Made by a program: the position numbers and the translations under genes | In this document: in pieces, positions 18,015-26,472 of the stretch | How the letters are laid out: each line of letters begins with the position of its first letter | Position numbering within the stretch: position 1 is the stretch's first letter | Assembly (NCBI RefSeq): GCF_007993865.1 | Contig: NZ_VIUH01000005.1 | Location: 72,695-136,694, forward strand | Origin: Pseudomonas sp. SJZ079 | Lineage (GTDB): Bacteria; Pseudomonadota; Gammaproteobacteria; Pseudomonadales; Pseudomonadaceae | DNA length: 64,000 nt | Direction of reading: 5' to 3' | Notes under the pieces: generated by a model | Seen by the model: the letters and a program-made list of their open reading frames with translations, nothing else | Told to the model about the DNA's origin: nothing | The model's database searches: none

Positions 18015-18950
18015 ATGGCGGGCATTCTCGACTCAGTAGATCAACGCACCCAGCTGGTGGGCGAGAACCGCCTGGAAATCCTGATGTTTCGCCTGACGGG
18101 ACGGCAGCTGTTCGCGATCAACGTGTTCAAGGTGCAGGAAGTCCTGCAAATGCCCAAGCTGACCTTGATGCCGCATCGCCATCGCTTTGTCTGTGGTGTG
18201 GTCACCCTGCGTGGGCAAACCTTGCCGGTGATCGATCTGTCGCAGGCCATCGGCATGCGCCCGCAGGTGCCGGATGAGCGCAGCACCATCATCGTTACCG
18301 AGTACAACCGCTCGGTGCAGGCCTTCCTGGTCGGCGGTGTCGAACGCATTCTCAACCTGAACTGGGAATCGATTCTGCCGCCGCCTGGGGGCGCGGGTCG
18401 CCAGCATTACCTCACAGCCATCAGCAAGGTCGAGGACCATATCGTGGAAATCATCGATGTGGAGAAGGTGCTGGCGGAAATCACCCCGATGAGCACCAAG
18501 GTGTCTGCGGAAAAACTGGCGGATCCCCTGCTGGAATTTGCTCGGGGGCGCGAAGTGCTGCTGGTGGATGACTCCAGTGTGGCGATGACCCAACTCAAGA
18601 GCACCATGGTTCAACTGGATATCGTCTCTCATTCGGCCAGCGATGGTCTGCGCGCGCTCAAGCTGCTGAAGAGCTGGGCCGATGAAGGCCTGGACATGCA
18701 GGACAAGCTGCTGATGGTGATCACCGATGCGGAAATGCCGGAAATGGACGGTTATCGTCTGACCACCGAGATCCGTAACGATCCCCGGCTCAAGGATCTG
18801 TACGTGGTGCTGCACACCTCACTGTCCGGCAGCTTCAACGAAGCCATGGTGAAAAAGGTCGGCTGCGATAATTTTCTCTCGAAGTTCCAGCCGGACAAAC
18901 TGGTCGACGTGATCTGTGAGCGTTTGCGGCTCGACCAACCCAGCGTCTAG
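18015..18950 (+). CDS. cheV: Chemotaxis coupling/receiver protein CheV (second)
   Basis: 311 residues: CheW domain (about 20-155; FRLTGRQLFAINVFKVQEVLQ, VVTLRGQTLPVIDL) plus receiver domain (about 175-305; EVLLVDDSSVA, phospho-acceptor Asp in VITDAEMPEMDGY, HTSLSGSFNEAMVKKVG). Same architecture and role as the CheV at 5315, but with a more standard start (ATG, with GGAG about nine bases before it) and a slightly longer N-terminus. It is probably the CheV most conserved across Pseudomonas. No other chemotaxis genes are adjacent. Confidence 0.95.
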   Translation: MAGILDSVDQRTQLVGENRLEILMFRLTGRQLFAINVFKVQEVLQMPKLTLMPHRHRFVCGVVTLRGQTLPVIDLSQAIGMRPQVPDERSTIIVTEYNRSVQAFLVGGVERILNLNWESILPPPGGAGRQHYLTAISKVEDHIVEIIDVEKVLAEITPMSTKVSAEKLADPLLEFARGREVLLVDDSSVAMTQLKSTMVQLDIVSHSASDGLRALKLLKSWADEGLDMQDKLLMVITDAEMPEMDGYRLTTEIRNDPRLKDLYVVLHTSLSGSFNEAMVKKVGCDNFLSKFQPDKLVDVICERLRLDQPSV

Positions 18951-19082
18951 GAGCCTGACGGACTTAACGCTGCCCTACTGCGGGAAATCCGGATTTGCCC
19001 ATTTCCGCCGCTCTTTCTCGTTAAATAGCTCACTATTCGCCTCGAAAGTTCAGCCAAATTGGCTCAAACAGGACGTCCCTCG

Positions 19083-19592
19083 CTACGGAGGGTCAAGTCC
19101 GACGGGCTCCTGGGGCTGTTCGGCCAAGCGCTGGCGCAGTCGCTCGATGCGCTTGCGGTTGACGCCGAAATCCGAGTAGCCCAAGCGTGAGGCAGAACGT
19201 ACCTCGACGCGCTCCTCGCCAATCAGGAACTCGACATCGTCGATGAAACGCAGTACCTGGCTGCTGAACTCCGCGCGCAGGTAGTGGGCGTCCTGGGCCA
19301 CCAGGCGCACGCCTGGTTCGCCGGTCAAGATGTCGACCAACCGCGCTCGGGTCTGGCTCGGGCTCCCTTGCAGCGTTAATGGCGCAATCTGTTGGTCGCC
19401 ACTATCGGCCTGGCTGCTGACGCAGTTGGGCGAAGACGGGCAGGGCGCCAGGCGGCCCCGATCGACCCCCAGATTATCCGGCGGGCTGCCGCTGCAGGCA
19501 CTGAGGATGATCAGGCTCAAGCACAGCGCAGGCTTGTGAGCGCGACGGGTTGCTCGTATAAGGGCGTTTTGCCGAATGGAAGACTGGCTCAT
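19083..19592 (-). CDS. DUF1499-family lipoprotein
   Basis: 169 residues. An N-terminal basic stretch and hydrophobic core run to a lipobox ILSAC (Cys33), then CPSSPNCVSSQ and the DUF1499 body (RLVAQDAHYLRAEFSSQVLRFIDDVEFLI, VEVRSASRLGYSDFGVNRKRIERLRQRL). Function unknown. The assigned start gives a long, Arg-rich n-region of 20 residues; a downstream start is possible but no better codon with a Shine-Dalgarno was seen. Its ATG and that of the divergent MOSC gene overlap on opposite strands. Confidence 0.85.
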   Translation of the reverse strand: MSQSSIRQNALIRATRRAHKPALCLSLIILSACSGSPPDNLGVDRGRLAPCPSSPNCVSSQADSGDQQIAPLTLQGSPSQTRARLVDILTGEPGVRLVAQDAHYLRAEFSSQVLRFIDDVEFLIGEERVEVRSASRLGYSDFGVNRKRIERLRQRLAEQPQEPVGLDPP

Positions 19593-20397
19593 GTTGCGTC
19601 TCTCTGGGTTGTACCGCTATCCACTGAAATCCGCCGTTGGCGAGCCGTTGCACGAGGCTCAGCTGGACGCCCTGGGTGTGCTCGGTGACCGCCGTTGGAT
19701 GGTAGTCGATGCCGAGAGCGGGCGCTTTCTGACCCAGCGCTTGCTGCCGCAGATGACCCAGCTCAAAGCTCGCTGGCAAGGTGCCGAGCAACTGCTGTTG
19801 AGTGCGCCGGGCATGAGCGAGCTACCGGTTGCGCTACCGACAGCGCAGGCCGAACTACGCGGTGTGACCATATGGCGAGACAGCCTGCGGGTGCCGGATG
19901 CCGGTGACGCCGCCGCCCTGTGGTTGAGCCAGTTGCTCGGGCGTGCCTGCCGCCTGGTGCAAGTGCCGCCAGAGCGCGCGCGTCAAGTCGATACCGACTA
20001 TGCAGAAGTCGGCGACAAGGTGGCCTTTGCCGATGGTTTTCCCTTGCTGCTGATCGGTCAGGCGTCACTGGACGACCTTTCGGCGCGGGTCGGCCGACCC
20101 TTGGAGATGCTGCGGTTTCGCCCCAATCTGGTGATCGAAGGAGCCGAACCCTATGCCGAGGACGGCTGGAAGCGTATCCGTATCGGCGAGCTGGAGTTCC
20201 GTGTGGCCAAGGGTTGCTCGCGTTGCATCATGACCACGCTCGATCCGCAGAGCGGCGTGCGCAGCGTCGATCGTGAACCCTTGGCGACGCTGCGAGGTTA
20301 CCGCCAGCGCGATGGCGAGGTGTATTTCGGGCAGAACCTGATCGCCGACGGGGTGGGTGTGCTGGCCCTGGATATGCCGGTTGAGGTGCTTGAGTAA
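19591..20397 (+). CDS. MOSC-domain protein (YcbX-like)
   Basis: 268 residues: N-terminal beta-barrel domain MOSC_N (MLRLSGLYRYPLKSAVG, about 1-115) then a MOSC domain (about 120-262) containing FRVAKGCSRCIMTT with the Cys expected to ligate molybdenum, followed by GVRSVDREPLATLRGYR. YcbX/mARC-type enzymes use Mo cofactor to reduce N-hydroxylated bases, usually with a separate or fused ferredoxin; no ferredoxin domain is fused here. An upstream ATG five codons earlier is possible. It fits with the molybdenum-cofactor genes at 7.6-10 kb. Confidence 0.9.
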   Translation: MLRLSGLYRYPLKSAVGEPLHEAQLDALGVLGDRRWMVVDAESGRFLTQRLLPQMTQLKARWQGAEQLLLSAPGMSELPVALPTAQAELRGVTIWRDSLRVPDAGDAAALWLSQLLGRACRLVQVPPERARQVDTDYAEVGDKVAFADGFPLLLIGQASLDDLSARVGRPLEMLRFRPNLVIEGAEPYAEDGWKRIRIGELEFRVAKGCSRCIMTTLDPQSGVRSVDREPLATLRGYRQRDGEVYFGQNLIADGVGVLALDMPVEVLE

Positions 20398-20399
20398 GC

Positions 20400-20422
20400 C
20401 TACGCGGGCCAGGCTCGCGTAG
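20400..20422. terminator. Hairpin between MOSC gene and slt
   Basis: Inverted repeat CTACGCG / CGCGTAG with a 9-base loop, just past the MOSC stop and before the convergent slt stop. A short TTT follows on the + strand; a weak intrinsic terminator at best. Confidence 0.4.
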
Positions 20423-20439
20423 TTTGCAAATCTCAGGAG

Positions 20440-22368
20440 TTATTGGTCGTCGAAGTAGCGCTCGTGCCAGCTGATCAGCGGTTGCGGGGCATTGAGTTTC
20501 TGCCCGTAGATCACCGAGTAGGACAGCACGTTCTGCACGTATTGACGGGTCTCGTCGAACGGGATGTTCTCGATCCACACGTCGTAGGCCAGGTGGTCGG
20601 CGCCGCGCAGCCATTGGCGTACGCGTCCGGGGCCGGCGTTGTAAGCGGCTGAGGCGAGCACGCGGTTGCCATTGAACTGACCATAAATCTGGCTCAGGTA
20701 GGCGGCGCCGAGTTGAATATTCACACTCGGTAGCAAGGCATTATTGGGGTTGCTCAGGGGAATGCCGAACTTGCGCGCAGTTTCCTTGGCGGTTGCCGGC
20801 ATCAGCTGCATCAGGCCCATGGCGCCGACGTGGGACTTGGCATCGGCCATGAAGGCGCTTTCCTGGCGGGTGACGGCGAACACCCAGCTGGAATGCAGGT
20901 CGCGCTTCTTCGCTTCACGCACCAGGTTGTCACGGTGGGCCATGGGGAAGCGCACGTCCAGATCGTCCCAGTACTGGGCCTGGCTGATGGTGCGGATCGC
21001 CGGAAAATACCACTCCATGTCATAGGCCAGGCGTGCCTGGGCGACCAGCTCGTCGCGACTGAACAAGCGGCTGACGTGATACCACTCGCGGCGTCCGTCG
21101 ACTATCTGTCCGCGGGCGTTGAACTCGAGGGCACGGCGGATACCGGCGGTATTGCGCACCTTCTGCAGGATCTTCGGGTCCAGTGCCAGTGGTTTGTTAT
21201 TCAGCTGGTAAGGCGCCTTGACCTGATCGGCAGCCATAAAGCCGTAGAAGTCACGCTCCTTGGCCAGGCTCTGGTAGAGCAGCTGGGGTTCCTGGTTGTT
21301 GGGTTGCGCCAGTTGCAGGCTGCGCGCCTGCCAGTAACGCCAACGGTTGGTATTGGCCAGATCGGCAGGCATTTGCCGGGTCAATTGGTGAACTTCGTCC
21401 CAGCGACCGAGGCGCAACAGTAGACGCGCGCGCCATTCGCTGACGGTGTTGTCGCGCAACTCCGGGTCGTACTGCGCCATGACCTGCAGCGCGCGGGCAT
21501 CGAAGCGCTTGGCCAGGGTCAGGCCGATTTCGCGGGCGATGGCTACCTTTTCCTCGCTGGAAAACTGCATGCGTCGGGCGTAGCCGTCCAGCAGGCTGAG
21601 GGCCTTTTCGGGGTCTTGACGGGCCAGGCGACGCAATCCCAGACCCACCACATCGGCCATGGCCTGATCGGTTCGGCTAAAACGCTCGGTCTGGCTGAGC
21701 AGCTGCGGCTTCTGCGCCACCTCGAGCAATAGCTTGCCGTGGTTGCCGAGCGTCGGTAGGCCTTTGATCAAGTAGGTGGCCAGGCCATAGTTGCGTGCCT
21801 CGGCGGCCAACTTGGCCCGTTGCCAGCGTTTGGCTTCGGTGAGCTGGCCTGCGGCCGCCCAGCGGTCAAACAAGCGATCGCAGGCTTCCGGTTGGGATTT
21901 ACCGACTAACCAGAGCTTTTCCGCGGTGGCGTAACCTTCTGCGGTAAAACCGTGGCCCAGTTGATATTGCCCATACAGGCAGTCCAGTTCGGTGAAATTC
22001 AGCGTCGGGTCGTAGTAATTGACGAAGGTTTGCCACTCGCCGCGTTCGGCCAGCCAGCGCAACCAGCGCAGTTTCATCCAGCTGGCTTGTGGCAGATCGC
22101 CATGCTCGGCGAGAAACTTTTCGATTTCGTCATTCGATGCAAATTTCAGACGCGCGGTCAGCTCGTCATACGCCAGGTGCGGCTCCAGCGGGTAATCACG
22201 CAAGGCGTTGGCATAGCGCCGATAAGGTGCGCTGTTACCTTTGGCTAGCGCGCTCTTGGCTTCGTCATAGTACTGCCGTTGTTCGGCCAGACTGGCGGCC
22301 TGAGCGGCGGAGAGCGTGGCAGCAGAGAGAAATAAGCAGGAAAACAGGCTAAGCAGACGACCGCACAT
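20440..22368 (-). CDS. slt: Soluble lytic murein transglycosylase Slt
   Basis: 642 residues. A signal peptide (about 1-25) is followed by a long superhelical U-domain of TPR-like helices (about 30-440), a linker domain, and the C-terminal SLT domain with catalytic Glu503 in RQESAF, GAMGLMQLMPAT and AAYNAGPGR. It cleaves peptidoglycan in the periplasm to 1,6-anhydro-muropeptides, the substrates of the NagZ pathway encoded at 37.9 kb. Length and layout equal Slt70. Divergent from uup. Confidence 0.96.
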   Translation of the reverse strand: MCGRLLSLFSCLFLSAATLSAAQAASLAEQRQYYDEAKSALAKGNSAPYRRYANALRDYPLEPHLAYDELTARLKFASNDEIEKFLAEHGDLPQASWMKLRWLRWLAERGEWQTFVNYYDPTLNFTELDCLYGQYQLGHGFTAEGYATAEKLWLVGKSQPEACDRLFDRWAAAGQLTEAKRWQRAKLAAEARNYGLATYLIKGLPTLGNHGKLLLEVAQKPQLLSQTERFSRTDQAMADVVGLGLRRLARQDPEKALSLLDGYARRMQFSSEEKVAIAREIGLTLAKRFDARALQVMAQYDPELRDNTVSEWRARLLLRLGRWDEVHQLTRQMPADLANTNRWRYWQARSLQLAQPNNQEPQLLYQSLAKERDFYGFMAADQVKAPYQLNNKPLALDPKILQKVRNTAGIRRALEFNARGQIVDGRREWYHVSRLFSRDELVAQARLAYDMEWYFPAIRTISQAQYWDDLDVRFPMAHRDNLVREAKKRDLHSSWVFAVTRQESAFMADAKSHVGAMGLMQLMPATAKETARKFGIPLSNPNNALLPSVNIQLGAAYLSQIYGQFNGNRVLASAAYNAGPGRVRQWLRGADHLAYDVWIENIPFDETRQYVQNVLSYSVIYGQKLNAPQPLISWHERYFDDQ

Positions 22369-22684
22369 GACACTTCCGGATTAGACGCGAGGCTGAGCGG
22401 CGGCACAGCCGACGCAGGATTCGACTAGCTTAGCCTTTTGCCTGGGGGCGGCGAAAGTCGGCGACCGACTCCAGGCGTCGAATAAAAAATGCCGGTAATG
22501 CCGGGGCGCTTCTCGGTTAGAATGCGCGCCCAGTTTTTGTCAGCGCTTATAGAGTGCCGACAAGTAGATTTTTGCGGTGATGGATACCGGCAAGATCGAG
22601 CCTGTGCCGGGTTTGAATGTTCAAACCCGGCATCTGCCACCCTTGCCCTGGTATTTATCACTCGCCGTATTGTTGAGGCGTGCC
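22369..22684. other. Divergent intergenic region, slt / uup
   Basis: About 316 bases. It holds promoters for both genes: a likely -10 region GTTAGAAT around 22515 faces uup, and the palindrome at 22605-22632 lies in the probable uup leader. Nothing else is recognised. Confidence 0.5.
22605..22632. repeat. Perfect 13-bp-arm palindrome in the uup leader
   Basis: TGCCGGGTTTGAA and TTCAAACCCGGCA face each other across a 2-base centre (TG). As RNA it would make a stable hairpin, the inner bases opening to form the loop; as DNA it could be a dimeric repressor site. No T run follows, so it is not a standard terminator. It ends 52 bases before the uup ATG. Confidence 0.75.
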
Positions 22685-24604
22685 ATGACCCTGCTTAAGT
22701 TCACCGATGTTTCCCTGGCGTACGGCGCCATGCCGCTGCTGGATAAGGTGTCCTGGCAGATCGCCCGTGGCGAGCGGGTGTGCATCATCGGCCGCAACGG
22801 CACGGGTAAATCGAGCATGTTGAAGCTGGTCAAGGGCGACCAGAAGCCCGACGATGGCGCCGTTTGGCGTGCTCCGGGGCTGAAGATCGGCGAGCTGCCC
22901 CAGGAGTTACCGGTGGCCGACGGCCGCACTGTGTTCGACGTGGTGGCCGAGGGTTTGGAGGGCGTCGGTGCACTGCTCGCCGAATATCATCACCTGGCCC
23001 AGAACATCCACAGCGATGCCGATCTGGACAAGCTGATGCATGTCCAGCAGGACCTCGAGGCGCGCGACGGCTGGCGCCTGCAGCAGCTGGTCGACAGCAC
23101 CCTGAGTCGCTTGCAGCTACCGGCCGATAAAACCCTGGCCGAATTGTCCGGCGGCTGGCGCCGGCGCGTGCTGCTGGCCCAGGCGTTGGTCTCCGAGCCG
23201 GATCTGTTGCTGCTCGACGAACCGACCAACCACCTGGACATCGGCGCGATTGCCTGGCTGGAAGAAGCCTTGATGGATTTCCAGGGCGCGGTGCTGTTCA
23301 TCACCCACGACCGGTCATTCCTGCAGAACCTGGCCACGCGCATCCTCGAACTGGATCGCGGCGGCCTGATCGACTGGAACGGTGATTACGCCAGCTTCCT
23401 GGTGCACAAGGAGGCCACGCTGGCCGCCGAAGAAGTAGCCAACGCCTTGTTCGACAAGCGCCTGGCTCAGGAAGAGGTATGGATTCGCCAGGGCATCAAA
23501 GCGCGGCGTACCCGTAACGAGGGCCGTGTGCGTGCGTTGAAGGCCCTGCGGGTGGAGCGCAGCGAACGACGTGAACGAACCGGCAAAGCCGCGATCCAGC
23601 TGGATACTGCCGACAAGTCCGGCAAGCAGGTGATGGTGCTGGAGAACGTCAGCTTCGCGCATCCGGATGGCCCGTTCCTGGTCAAGGATTTTTCCATGGT
23701 CCTGCAACGCCAGGATCGTATTGGCCTTCTCGGGGCCAATGGCACCGGCAAGACCACCTTGTTGAAATTGATGCTGGGTGGCTTGCAGCCGAGTAGCGGC
23801 TCGGTGGTTGAGGGCACGCGGATCGAGGTGGCCTATTTCGACCAGCTGCGCCATCAGCTCGATTTGGAGAAAACCGTAATCGACAACGTCGCCGAAGGTC
23901 GCGACTTTATCGATATCGACGGCCAGAGCCGCCATGTATTGAGCTACCTGGGCGATTTTCTGTTCAGCCCGCAACGTGCCCGCACCCCGGTCAAGGCCTT
24001 GTCGGGCGGTGAGCGCGCCCGCCTGCTATTGGCCAAGCTGTTCAGCAAGCCCGCCAACCTATTAGTACTGGATGAACCGACCAACGACCTCGATGTGGAA
24101 ACCCTCGAGCTGCTTGAGGAGGTGTTGCTGACCTTCAAAGGCACCGTGTTGATGGTCAGTCACGACCGGGCGTTCCTCGATAACGTGGTGACCAGCACCC
24201 TGGTATTCGAAGGCGAGGGGCGCGTTCGCGAGTATGTCGGCGGTTATCAGGACTGGTTGCGCCAGGGTGGTTCGCCGCGTTTGCTGGGCGTCGGCGAAAG
24301 CAAGGCGGGCAAGGCCGAGTTGGCCTCGGCGGTGGTCGAGCCGCAGGCTGCAGCGGCGCAGTCTGAGCCTGCTGCGCCGGCAGCGAAGAAGAAGCTGAGT
24401 TACAAGCTGCAACGCGAGCTGGAAGCGCTTCCCGGACAAATCGATGCGGTCGAGCAGCAGATGGCCGCCTTGCAAGAGCAGATTGGCGACCCGGTGTTCT
24501 ACCAGCAACCTGCGGAGACAACCGCGCAGGCCCTGGCGCGCCTGCAAAGCCTGCAACATGAACTGGATCACCTCTTGGAGCGTTGGGCCGAGCTGGAGGG
24601 TTAA
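22685..24604 (+). CDS. uup: ABC-F ATPase Uup
   Basis: 639 residues: two ABC domains and a C-terminal coiled coil (about 560-639, Lys/Glu/Gln-rich). First Walker A GRNGTGKSS (36-44), signature LSGGWRRRV and DEPTNHLD; second Walker A GANGTGKTT, LSGGERARL and DEPTNDLD. The interdomain linker EEVWIRQGIKARRTRNEGRV is diagnostic for Uup rather than YheS or EttA. ABC-F proteins act on ribosomes, not in transport; Uup affects precise excision of transposons and translation. Start at MTLLKFTDV after the GAGGCGTGCC region; the upstream in-frame extension would overlap the palindrome and is rejected. Confidence 0.95.
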   Translation: MTLLKFTDVSLAYGAMPLLDKVSWQIARGERVCIIGRNGTGKSSMLKLVKGDQKPDDGAVWRAPGLKIGELPQELPVADGRTVFDVVAEGLEGVGALLAEYHHLAQNIHSDADLDKLMHVQQDLEARDGWRLQQLVDSTLSRLQLPADKTLAELSGGWRRRVLLAQALVSEPDLLLLDEPTNHLDIGAIAWLEEALMDFQGAVLFITHDRSFLQNLATRILELDRGGLIDWNGDYASFLVHKEATLAAEEVANALFDKRLAQEEVWIRQGIKARRTRNEGRVRALKALRVERSERRERTGKAAIQLDTADKSGKQVMVLENVSFAHPDGPFLVKDFSMVLQRQDRIGLLGANGTGKTTLLKLMLGGLQPSSGSVVEGTRIEVAYFDQLRHQLDLEKTVIDNVAEGRDFIDIDGQSRHVLSYLGDFLFSPQRARTPVKALSGGERARLLLAKLFSKPANLLVLDEPTNDLDVETLELLEEVLLTFKGTVLMVSHDRAFLDNVVTSTLVFEGEGRVREYVGGYQDWLRQGGSPRLLGVGESKAGKAELASAVVEPQAAAAQSEPAAPAAKKKLSYKLQRELEALPGQIDAVEQQMAALQEQIGDPVFYQQPAETTAQALARLQSLQHELDHLLERWAELEG

Positions 24605-24667
24605 ATACAGCGACAACGCGGCGAATAATCCTTAAACAGGACGCGAAGAAGTCTGGCGGAGCAAGCA

Positions 24668-25354
24668 ATGCCCATCGAGTACCGCATTACCCTCGACGAC
24701 AACCATGAGTTCAGCTACCTGATCGAACTGGATCGCGGATATGACATCGCGGTGGCGCAAGCTGCGCCGAGCTGGACCCGGCTGGAAAACCAGCAGTGCA
24801 GCAATTGTCCGCTGAGTCGGGAGAACTTCAGCCATTGTCCGGCGGCGGTTGACCTGCATCGAGTGATCGAGGACTTCCAGGGGCTGCCGGCCATCAAGAA
24901 GGCAACGGTCTGGGTGCGTACACCGGAGCGCGAATACACCAAGCTGGTTGGTCTGGAGGAGGGCCTGCGAGCGCTGCTCGGGGTGATCATGGCGACCAGC
25001 GCCTGTCCGGTATTGGGCAAGCTCAGGCCGATGGCGCAAAACCACCTGCCGTTTGCCAGCAACCAGGAATTCAGTCTGCGCGCGGTCTCGCTGTACCTGG
25101 CGCGGCAGTACTTCAATTTCCGTGAAGGGCGGCATGCGGATTGGGAGCTGAAAGGGCTGGTGCGCATGTTCCAGCAGTTGCAGTTGGTCAATCAGGCGTT
25201 TTGGCAGCGTATTCACGATACCTGTAAGGGCGACTCGAATCTCAAGGCCTTTCTGACCTTTTTCTCGATGTCGTCGAGCATGACGTATTCACTGGAAACC
25301 CAGCTGCAAAAGATTCGCCCGCTGGTGATGAGCGCGGGCGATTATCTCGACTGA
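24668..25354 (+). CDS. Conserved hypothetical protein with N-terminal Cys motif
   Basis: 228 residues, no signal peptide or membrane segment. It begins with an Asp/Glu-rich beta segment (MPIEYRITLDDNHEFSYLIELD), then C44-x2-C47-x9-C57, which may bind metal but lacks a fourth ligand in this cluster; the only other Cys near by is in TSACPV. The remainder is mostly helical. Similar proteins lie next to uup in other pseudomonads, as I recall, but no function is known. Starts 63 bases after uup and probably shares its transcript. Confidence 0.75.
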   Translation: MPIEYRITLDDNHEFSYLIELDRGYDIAVAQAAPSWTRLENQQCSNCPLSRENFSHCPAAVDLHRVIEDFQGLPAIKKATVWVRTPEREYTKLVGLEEGLRALLGVIMATSACPVLGKLRPMAQNHLPFASNQEFSLRAVSLYLARQYFNFREGRHADWELKGLVRMFQQLQLVNQAFWQRIHDTCKGDSNLKAFLTFFSMSSSMTYSLETQLQKIRPLVMSAGDYLD

Positions 25355-25361
25355 GGGGCGT

Positions 25362-25390
25362 GGCGAATGACGTCGATTGCGTCATTCGCC
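25362..25390. terminator. Hairpin between convergent genes
   Basis: Perfect 11-bp stem GGCGAATGACG / CGTCATTCGCC with a 7-base loop, 7 bases past one stop and 11 before the other. No T run follows on either strand, so termination or 3'-end protection is likely but not certain. Confidence 0.55.
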
Positions 25391-25401
25391 GGGTGGCGAG
25401 A

Positions 25402-25842
25402 CTACTCGGGCTTCTTCAAGCGCACGGCCAGTACATCGCAAGGTGCGCCGTGCAGTACGTCGTTGGCGGTAGAACCGAGTAGCAGTGCCAAGCCGTGACG
25501 ACCATGGCTGCCAACGATGATCAGGTCGCAGCCTTGCTCCTCAGCCAAACGATGGATTTCCTGGCGGGGTTGGCCGTAGGCGAGATGGCGCTGGTCGGCA
25601 CCGAGTTCCGGGTATTTCCCGGCAAAACTGTCCAGCTTCTCCCGCGCCTGCTCGAACTGTTGCTGCTGCAGCATCGACAAGTCCATCGGCACGTCGCCAC
25701 CAAAGGCCATGGCCATGGGTTCGACTATATGCACCACGGAGAGCCTGGCCTGCGCACTGGCGGCCAGTTTCTGTGCGCGGTGCATGACCGGGTCGCACTC
25801 CTCGGTCAGGTCGACAGCGACCAGAATGTGCTGATAGGGCAT
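25402..25842 (-). CDS. Universal stress protein A (UspA) family
   Basis: 146 residues, single Usp domain: ILVAVDLTEECDPVMHRAQKLA at the start and GSHGRHGLALLLGSTANDVLHGAPCDVLAV at the end, the latter being the ATP-binding G-x2-G-x9-GS pattern of UspFG/MJ0577-like proteins. Such proteins accumulate during starvation or stress and affect adhesion, motility and oxidant resistance; the specific role is unknown. Divergent from the next gene across 83 bases. Confidence 0.95.
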   Translation of the reverse strand: MPYQHILVAVDLTEECDPVMHRAQKLAASAQARLSVVHIVEPMAMAFGGDVPMDLSMLQQQQFEQAREKLDSFAGKYPELGADQRHLAYGQPRQEIHRLAEEQGCDLIIVGSHGRHGLALLLGSTANDVLHGAPCDVLAVRLKKPE

Positions 25843-25925
25843 GAGTGACTCCTTATGAGGATGACCAGTAATGATAAGTATGGCTGTATTGAACGCTTAC
25901 AACAGGTTTTACCTGAGATGATGCC

Positions 25926-26363
25926 ATGACGTGGTGGATTGGACTGTTGCTCCTGGCCTGTGTCCTCAGTCCGCTGTCTTGGCTGGTACCTTCGCGGCGT
26001 CAGCGCGGACAGATGGATGTGCGTTTGCAGGCCAGGCGAATGGGGCTGGCGATGCAACTGTCGCGCGAGAGCTGGCCGCATTGGTTGGCGCCGGAGCCCC
26101 CGAGCACCTGTGCGCAATATCATCGGGTACGCCGTCGTGGTCATCAAGACACGTGGTGTTACTGGCAGGTCGAGCCGGGCAAATGGGTCAATAAATGGCG
26201 TGAACCCTGCGACGACTCGCCGTTGGCCGAACAACTGGCCGATTTGCCTGCCGACGTGTTCAAGGTCGAAGCCACGGCGCAGATGGTTGCCCTGTACTGG
26301 GGGGAGCGGGCGCAACCCGGCGCGCTGCAGAAGGTGGCGGACTTCTTGCTGGCGCGAGCCTGA
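25926..26363 (+). CDS. Conserved hypothetical membrane-anchored protein
   Basis: 145 residues. An uncleaved N-terminal helix (WWIGLLLLACVLSPLSWLV) is followed by RRQRGQMDVRLQARRMGL, so the body most likely lies in the cytoplasm by the positive-inside rule. The soluble part is Trp-rich and Arg-rich, without a recognised domain. This kind of short, one-helix protein occurs beside uspA in pseudomonads. Function unknown. Monocistronic. Confidence 0.75.
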   Translation: MTWWIGLLLLACVLSPLSWLVPSRRQRGQMDVRLQARRMGLAMQLSRESWPHWLAPEPPSTCAQYHRVRRRGHQDTWCYWQVEPGKWVNKWREPCDDSPLAEQLADLPADVFKVEATAQMVALYWGERAQPGALQKVADFLLARA

Positions 26364-26383
26364 GTAGCAGGTCATATCTAGGC

Positions 26384-26412
26384 AAAGAAAAGCCCGATGC
26401 AAGCACCGGGCT
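26384..26412 (-). terminator. Intrinsic terminator of the leftward exported-protein gene
   Basis: Read on the minus strand: AGCCCG stem, about 10-base loop, CGGGCT, then TTTTCTTT. It starts about 60 bases after the stop at 26473. On the + strand it follows the 145-residue gene, but there the U run is missing, so it serves the minus strand. Confidence 0.72.
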
Positions 26413-26472
26413 GGAAGAGCGGCCAGGCAGGCCGGAAATTTCGAATAAGTCATGCTTCTAGGCGCTATTGAC

